A stretch of DNA of 64,000 nucleotides, from NCBI RefSeq assembly GCF_028502605.1, contig NC_079233.1, positions 5,580,001-5,644,000 on the forward strand, in the 5' to 3' direction. The number at the start of each line of letters is the position of its first letter. Position 1 is the first letter of the stretch. The notes under the pieces are model-generated. The model was not told the origin of the DNA. It saw nothing but the letters and a program-made list of their open reading frames with translations, and searched no databases. This stretch comes from Trichoderma breve (lineage: Eukaryota; Ascomycota; Sordariomycetes; Hypocreales; Hypocreaceae). Below, in pieces: positions 58,196-64,000 of this stretch. The translations under genes and the position numbers were made by a program.

Positions 58196-61100
58196 ATGAC
58201 TACACTTCCCAGCGGCTCCAACTCAACGCCCGACATGGAGGAGCAGACAGCATCGCAGCATCCCCTGCTGGATGGGCGGGATGGCCTTCCTCCCATCGAA
58301 GACCGGTCGATCCTCGGATACTTTGTTCTCAAGCAGGAAGTAAATCTCGAGGTCAACTTTCGAGATCGACGCATCGATGGCACGACGAGTATTTTCATTG
58401 TTACCTTCGCCGATAGAGCCGTCGAAGAAATCCTACTCGACGCTGCCCAATGCGAAATCGATACAAACAACATCACCGTTACTGAAATGCGAGAGGTAGA
58501 TGGGGAGCCCGTGGAAGGTCAGAAGCGTAAGGTGACTGCTGAATACCGCGACCCCTACCAGAAACTCGTGCACCCCAAGGGCTGGAACTGGAGAGCCGAC
58601 CACCATGATCTACGGCGTATCCGCGCTCGTTCGATCTTCCACAGCCGCAAAACCGACGTACCCGCCGAAAATAGAACATTCGAGGGTTCAACGCCGACCT
58701 ACGGCTCGCTCAAGGTGAATTTTCGTGGCAAAGGAGAGCAAGAACGACCAAGGTTGATTATAAGAAAATCAATGTCGAATCTGGATGCCGTGGAAAAATC
58801 CCACAAGCAATTCAAGATCACTATACCGTTTACGAACAAGAACCCTAGAGACGGCCTGCACTTTGTTGGTGTCGATCCTCTGGACAACAGATTCACTCAC
58901 ATGTACACTCGCCATTCGATCCAGCCGGGAACTGCGTGCTGCATTTTTCCCTGTGTTGACGATCACGGCGCCAGGTGCGATTGGAGGATATCCATCAAAT
59001 ATCCGCGAACCCTCGGTGACGCCCTCCAACAGGCTCTGGCGACTAAAAAGGATGGGCCATCTCACAACGGCGTGGAGAAGGCTCAAGCTGATGGCAATGA
59101 TCTACACTTCAAACTCGCCGAGGAAGATAAGCTGCGAGAAATGTCCGTTGTCTGCTCTGGTTTCCTCATGGAGGAGACGGTTGATCCCGAAGACGACCAC
59201 AAAAAGATCATGATATTTGAGCCGGAGAAGACGGTCTCTGTGCAAAAGCTGGGGTTTGCCATAGGCCCCTTTGAGCACATCAACCTCTCGTCAGAATCGA
59301 GAACTGAAGAGGACGAGGTGAAACTTGGAATGAGTGCCCTCAAGATTCACGCCTACTGCTTACCCGGCCGGGCGGATTGGGTTCGCAACACTGCAGCAGC
59401 TTTGACTATGGCTGCCGACTTCTTCACTTATACCTTTGCCAAGTACCCGTTTGGTAATTTCAAACTCTGCTTCCTTGATGATATGGTGGAGGACACGGTA
59501 GTCTTGCACTCGCTGGCCTTCGTCAGCAACCGACTGTTGTATCCTGAGGATATCATCGATCCCGAGATTGAGACGACGAGGAAAATCGTACACACCTTAA
59601 CCTCTCAGTGGATTGGAATCAACATGATCCCCAACACGCGCAACGACATGTGGCTTGTGGTTGGCATTGCTCATTACATGACAGACTTGTTCATGAAGAA
59701 GCTTTGCGGCAACAATGATTACAGATTCCGAATGAAGATGATGGCAGACAAACTTGTTGAGTTGGATGTCAATCGACCTTCACTGTCAGATCTTGGGCCT
59801 AATCTTCATTTGGGCGAATTTGAGATGGAGTTTATGGCACTGAAGGCACCAATCGTGTTTTTCATCCTTGACAAGCGGCTTAGCAAAGCGTCCGGCGGCC
59901 ATGGATTGACTCGCATTCTGCAGAAACACTTGACTAGGGCTCAGATTGAGGGCAGTGATAAATTTCTCGTTCTGGACTCTGAGAAGTTTAGAGTTACGTG
60001 CGAAAAGGCTGCCAAGTACCGCCTCGAGAGCTTTTGGAACCAATGGGTACACGGCTCTGGCTGTCCACGTTTTGATGTCAAAGCCAAATTCAATAAGAAG
60101 AGGCTTTGTGTCGAGTTAATGCTGATACAGGTACAGCACCAGACTAGCAAGAAAACCGAACTCAGCAGAGACGAATTCTTGAGAGCGATCAAAGAACGCA
60201 GGGCGGATCTCAAGACTGGTGAAGTGCAGCCGCTGTTTACTGGACCCATGACTGTCCGCATACACGAGGCTGATGGAACGCCGTATGAACACATTCTGGA
60301 GATTCGAGAAGATGCCACTCGTTCTACCAAGTTTGAAATTCCCTACAACACCAAATATAAGCGCTTAAAGAGAACACGTCGTATGAAGGAGAAGCACAAT
60401 GCTGGCGCTAGTATGGAAATACCTGAAAACACCGACGATGCCCTTCTTTATTGTCTGGGAGATGTTCTCCAAAGCCCAGAAGATCTTCGTGACTGGGAGT
60501 TGATAGAATGGGATCCGGAAACGGAGCGAAAGATGGATCAGGAGTCCTATGAATGGATCCGAGTCGACGCCGATTTTGAGTGGGCATGCAGCATGAACAG
60601 AACTCTCGAGCCGTACATGTATGTGTCCCAGCTTCAGCAAGACAGGGATGTGGTTGCTCAACAAGATGCAATGTTATATCTATCAACCGGCCCTCTTCAT
60701 CCGATTGCATCGGGGTTCCTCGTGAGAACGCTTGTTGATCGCCGCTATTTCCACGGGATTCGCACCATGGCAGCGCAAGCCCTCACCAGGCAAGCCAACA
60801 TCAAAGATATCCCGTTGCTGGGACTGCGGCAGTTGATGCGGGCTTTTCGCGACATGTTTTGCTATGACCAAACAAACCAGCCTCTTCAAAACGACTTCTC
60901 AGACAAAAGACAGTACAATGTCCGGTGCTCAATCATCAAGGCCATTTCCGAGGTCAGAGATGTCACAAATTACTGTCCATTCGAAGCCCGGCAGTTTATC
61001 TTGGACCAGCTGCTCTTCAACAACAACGAGAATAACCCGTATTCTGATCATCATTACATTGCCAAGCTGGTTGAAGCGCTGGCCACTTCACTCATTCCGG

Positions 61101-62835
61101 CTCAAGCAGACGAGTGGTTCAAACGCCAGGTCAAAATACCCACGGATGAGGAACGCCAGTTTCTTGATGAGGCAATGGAGCAGATTGAACGAGTTCTTCG
61201 GCGTGACGAGTGGACAAACTCCTACCAGAATATTTGGACCATCGCTGGATTGGATGCCAAGCAGCGTCTCATGAAGGCAGAGGTGATACCAACAAATTAC
61301 GCCGATTTTGGCCAATATCTACTAGACGGAACCCATGATCTTATTCGGATCAAATGTTTCGAGGCTCTGATTGATCTTGGGGCACTGATGGATCCGACAG
61401 TATTCACATTTTTATTCTACTCACTCATGACGGATCGATCGCCATTTGTTCGGGACAAACTTATCCAAGCGGTGGCTCGAGGGCTTGCTGCGATTGCATT
61501 CGGCGAATACTCAAAGGCCGTTAAGAACGAGCCTGCTGCGGATGAAGCCGATGCCTTGCTACTTATTCAAGATAGTGCAGAAGAAGTTGCTGCTCGAAAG
61601 GAAAAATTTGCTCGAAAAGAAAACCTGGACGCCGCGCTTAAGGCTTTGAGGAAGGAAATGGAAGAGACATATGCCACCGATGAGAGGCATTACAGCACTG
61701 CCATGCGCAAGGCGCTGGATCACCCCAACCTCGGGAGATCTGAAATAGAGTCCCTTCTTGATTTGGCGGCTATGATGTTTGAAGAAGCTACAAGCTGGGT
61801 GCTTACCCTTAATTTGCCTAAGGGTTGGAGAGTGGAGCGGCCGGTACAGCAGCTCTCGGATCGGGTGAGTTACTATAAATTCTTCCTCTCCCCTTTATTA
61901 CTAGATAGCTTACTAACTGGTTACAGTTGATGATGAACTTCAAGTCTTATTACAAGACGAAGCTTAAGAATGCGGTGCCTCCATCACGGCCCCCTGTACC
62001 AGAGACCAAATTGCCCCCGCCCATGCCAAAGGCATCATCGATCAAGATCAATACGAAGGCCGCACAGCCATTACCATCGCCTCGGCCTACGCCTGTTTCG
62101 AATCCAACACCTCCTAGCGACACAATAGTTGCTGCTTCTGTAGCCTCTCGTCCAGCCAACAGCAATGGCGTCCTTGCTAAGCCCACCGTCAAGTCGGAGT
62201 TTCAAGCTGGTGTATTGGCTAAACGACCCAGACCAGAAAAGGGCGATGGTGTCCCGGCATCGAAGAGACCCAAGGTGGAACCGCAGCCGTCAAACCTCGA
62301 TAAGATTCCTGGGGCTCCCCCGAAAAAGCGTCGTATTGTCACTCTGAAAACTTCCAATCCTAAACGGCTTGCTGTTATTCTTGGTGAATCAAAGAGTGCT
62401 TCAGCCGCTTCTGCTATTCCTGGCCGGACCGCTCTGCCTTCTGCACCATCCAAGGAACAGAATTCCTTTGGGTTAGCTAAGGACACGAATGCAGCAAAGC
62501 CTCCGCGTAAGCCGCTACCTTCTGGAGATGTGGTGAGAAAGCCTCTCCCAACAGGTGGCTCGTCGGCGAGCCTCCCAGGTCCTACGACGAGCAAAATATT
62601 CGCGAAACATCGTCCTCCCATGCCTGGACCGAAATCACAATCACACAGCAAATCACCAAGCAAGTCGCCCAGCAAATCGGCTACTCCGCCAGTGCCAAAT
62701 CAAACAGCGGCACCGGCGGCACCGGCGGCAACGGCAGCGACGGCAGCAGCAGTGGCAGCAGCAGCCGTTCCGACTGCACGCCCTAAGATTAAAATCATCA
62801 GAAAGCCTCAGCCAACACAGCCTCCTCCCTCTTGA
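58196..62835 (+). CDS. taf2: Transcription initiation factor TFIID subunit 2 (TAF2)
   Basis: Exons 58196-61864 and 61927-62835 encode 1525 residues. TAF2 is the M1-aminopeptidase-fold subunit of TFIID that contacts the Initiator element. The N-terminal beta domain (SILGYFVLKQEVNLEVNF), FVGVDPLDNRFTHMYTRHS, TACCIFPCVDD and FPCVDDHGARCDW match the family. At the site of the peptidase motif HExxH the protein has HTLTS (466-470), and WLNEGFA-type sequence reads WLVVGIAHY (from 486), so zinc binding and catalysis are lost, as in all TAF2. A HEAT-like helical repeat region follows (about 820-1200). The C-terminal 300 residues are Pro/Ala/Ser/Lys-rich and disordered, with an Ala-rich tract near 1495. 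The 62-base intron (GTGAGT...TTACAG) sits at the edge of this tail. Confidence 0.96.
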
Positions 62836-63619
62836 ATCGCTGCTGTCTGCATGAGCGAGGAACAGCGGAACGGATGATTTGGAAAGACTGAACCTAGGGA
62901 ACCCGCGGAAGTCTTACAAAGTTGATCTATCCGACAAAGGCGCAACGATGATGTTGACTAAGAATCAATATAATAGTAAACTCAGTAAAAAACAAAAACA
63001 AATACAAACGTGGGAGGGTTCTTTGATTTATGCATGGAAGACTGTGGAATTCGTACATTTGATACCTTATTTTCTTTCTTCCTTCTTCAAAAGCACTCTT
63101 TAGAAGGGTTTTCGATTGTGCTTTTTGGCATTACTCTGGCGTTTACGGGAGGGAAGGGATGACGATGACAATGCTTTCTAGGGAGTTGGCGGTCATGAAG
63201 TTGAAGATAATCAGGATGGGAAGAGGACACGGGTGGGCGGTAATATGCGTATGCTATAGAAAACAATGCGACAGCCTCATGAACCTATGTGTATAAACGA
63301 TGGATATTTGACGCCCATTTCTCACGTGTCTCGCTGTCTCTACAATCTTGCTAGAATGGACAGAACACTAGAGTAATTGTTGTGACATTCACATCATTGC
63401 AGTCTTGGTGGCAAATGGGCGCGAAAAAGTTTACTTTTGGCCTTGGCCCGTATTCTTTGTCTATCTTTATAGGGTATAAAATGAATAACTGGTGTAGTTG
63501 AAACAGTTCCCGCCATATCTCCAAGAGTATGCATATCCAGTTTTGCCTTGTAACCATAATTTTTTTTTTCTTTGGCCGCTGCTTTAATCCGCTGAGCAAA
63601 TAGGTTGAGCTTTGTCTTT
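62836..63619. other. Intergenic region between convergent genes
   Basis: 784 bases between the stop codons of taf2 and the nicotinate phosphoribosyltransferase gene. It is AT-rich 3' untranslated sequence; the open frames on the minus strand are not related to any family. Confidence 0.6.
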
Positions 63620-64000
63620 TTACGCTTTGGAATCTTCTTCTCTGCCCCATCGTGCAGTCTCGTCACCGTCTTTCCACTCTTGTTCCACATAGCCAATCTG
63701 CTGCTTGACCTTTTGGACCGTCTCCTTATCACCAGTGTTTTTACCGGCATTGTCACTGTTTTATTTTCAAGTAAGCCAACTGTCCAATTCTATGGGAGCT
63801 GTGCGCTTCACGGGGTACTCACCTAATCTTAACGGCTGGCCGACCAGCAGCTGAGCTGAGCTTAATGACAATGTTCAGTGGCACAGACTTTGTGCCAGTC
63901 TTGAGGTGCGTAAAGTCGTTTGTTAGATAGGTGCCAACACCAAATGTAGGCTGAAAGCCGTACTTTTGGGACACTTCCAAATACTCCAAGCAGCGGTCGA
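63620..64000 (-). CDS. npt1: Nicotinate phosphoribosyltransferase, C-terminal part (cut by window end)
   Basis: The last two exons are visible: from the window end to 63823, and 63755-63620, separated by a 67-base intron (GTGAGT...AAACAG). They give DRCLEYLEVSQKYGFQPTFG, VGTYLTNDF, SVPLNIVIKLSSAAGRPAVKIS, DNAGKNTGD, VKQQIGYVEQEW and DETARWG, which match the C-terminal end of fungal Npt1. The enzyme makes nicotinate mononucleotide from nicotinate and PRPP with ATP, the first step of NAD salvage. The C-terminus REEDSKA is short. About 102 residues are visible; the catalytic His and PRPP site lie outside the window. Confidence 0.93.

Overview
This is nuclear DNA from a filamentous ascomycete, most likely a hypocrealean Sordariomycete; Trichoderma-like gene content is my impression, not proven. 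The evidence is short GT-AG introns (mostly 55-190 bases) with CTAAC or CTGAC branch sites, pyrimidine-rich leaders, separate pol III tRNA genes, and fungal versions of TFIID, SWR1, SAS, oligosaccharyltransferase and GPI-pathway subunits. There are no operons, rRNA genes, CRISPR arrays, clear transposons or secondary-metabolite cluster.

Layout. 1-5571 has no gene I can support. 5572-16911 holds an F-box protein, an alpha/beta-hydrolase-fold protein without its nucleophile serine, TRAX and the GPI mannosyltransferase Gpi14 (divergent pair), a bacterial-type Ada methylphosphotriester protein, and a Ccc1/VIT iron transporter. 17259-19157 is an unknown repeat protein broken by an in-frame TAG. 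19668-29437 holds a membrane-anchored ZZ/EF-hand protein divergent from Rcf1, then Rtc5 (TLDc), a tRNA-Asp and Swc3. 30980-37101 holds an ABHD12-like hydrolase with an 8-base microexon, two identical tRNA-Ser genes, N-myristoyltransferase, and a hydrolase whose start codon is split by an intron. 37731-45594 holds Swp1, a glutaminyl cyclase-like enzyme, a choline/ethanolamine phosphotransferase and a GPI-anchored cysteine-rich protein. 45595-50109 is again gene-free as far as I can see. 50110-62835 holds Ypt35 (PX domain), an IQM-like calmodulin-binding protein, Sas4 and TAF2. The window ends inside a nicotinate phosphoribosyltransferase gene.

The genes are mostly dispersed housekeeping functions: chromatin and transcription (Swc3, Sas4, TAF2), ER protein and lipid modification (Gpi14, Swp1, CPT/EPT), acylation (NMT), iron (Ccc1), mitochondria (Rcf1), RNA (TRAX, tRNAs). 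I see no multi-gene system that is new. The unusual signals lie in gene structure: microexons, two GC-AG introns, a split start codon, a nonsense codon inside a repeat array, and a lost catalytic serine. Exon coordinates were read by eye from splice motifs, reading frame and family conservation.
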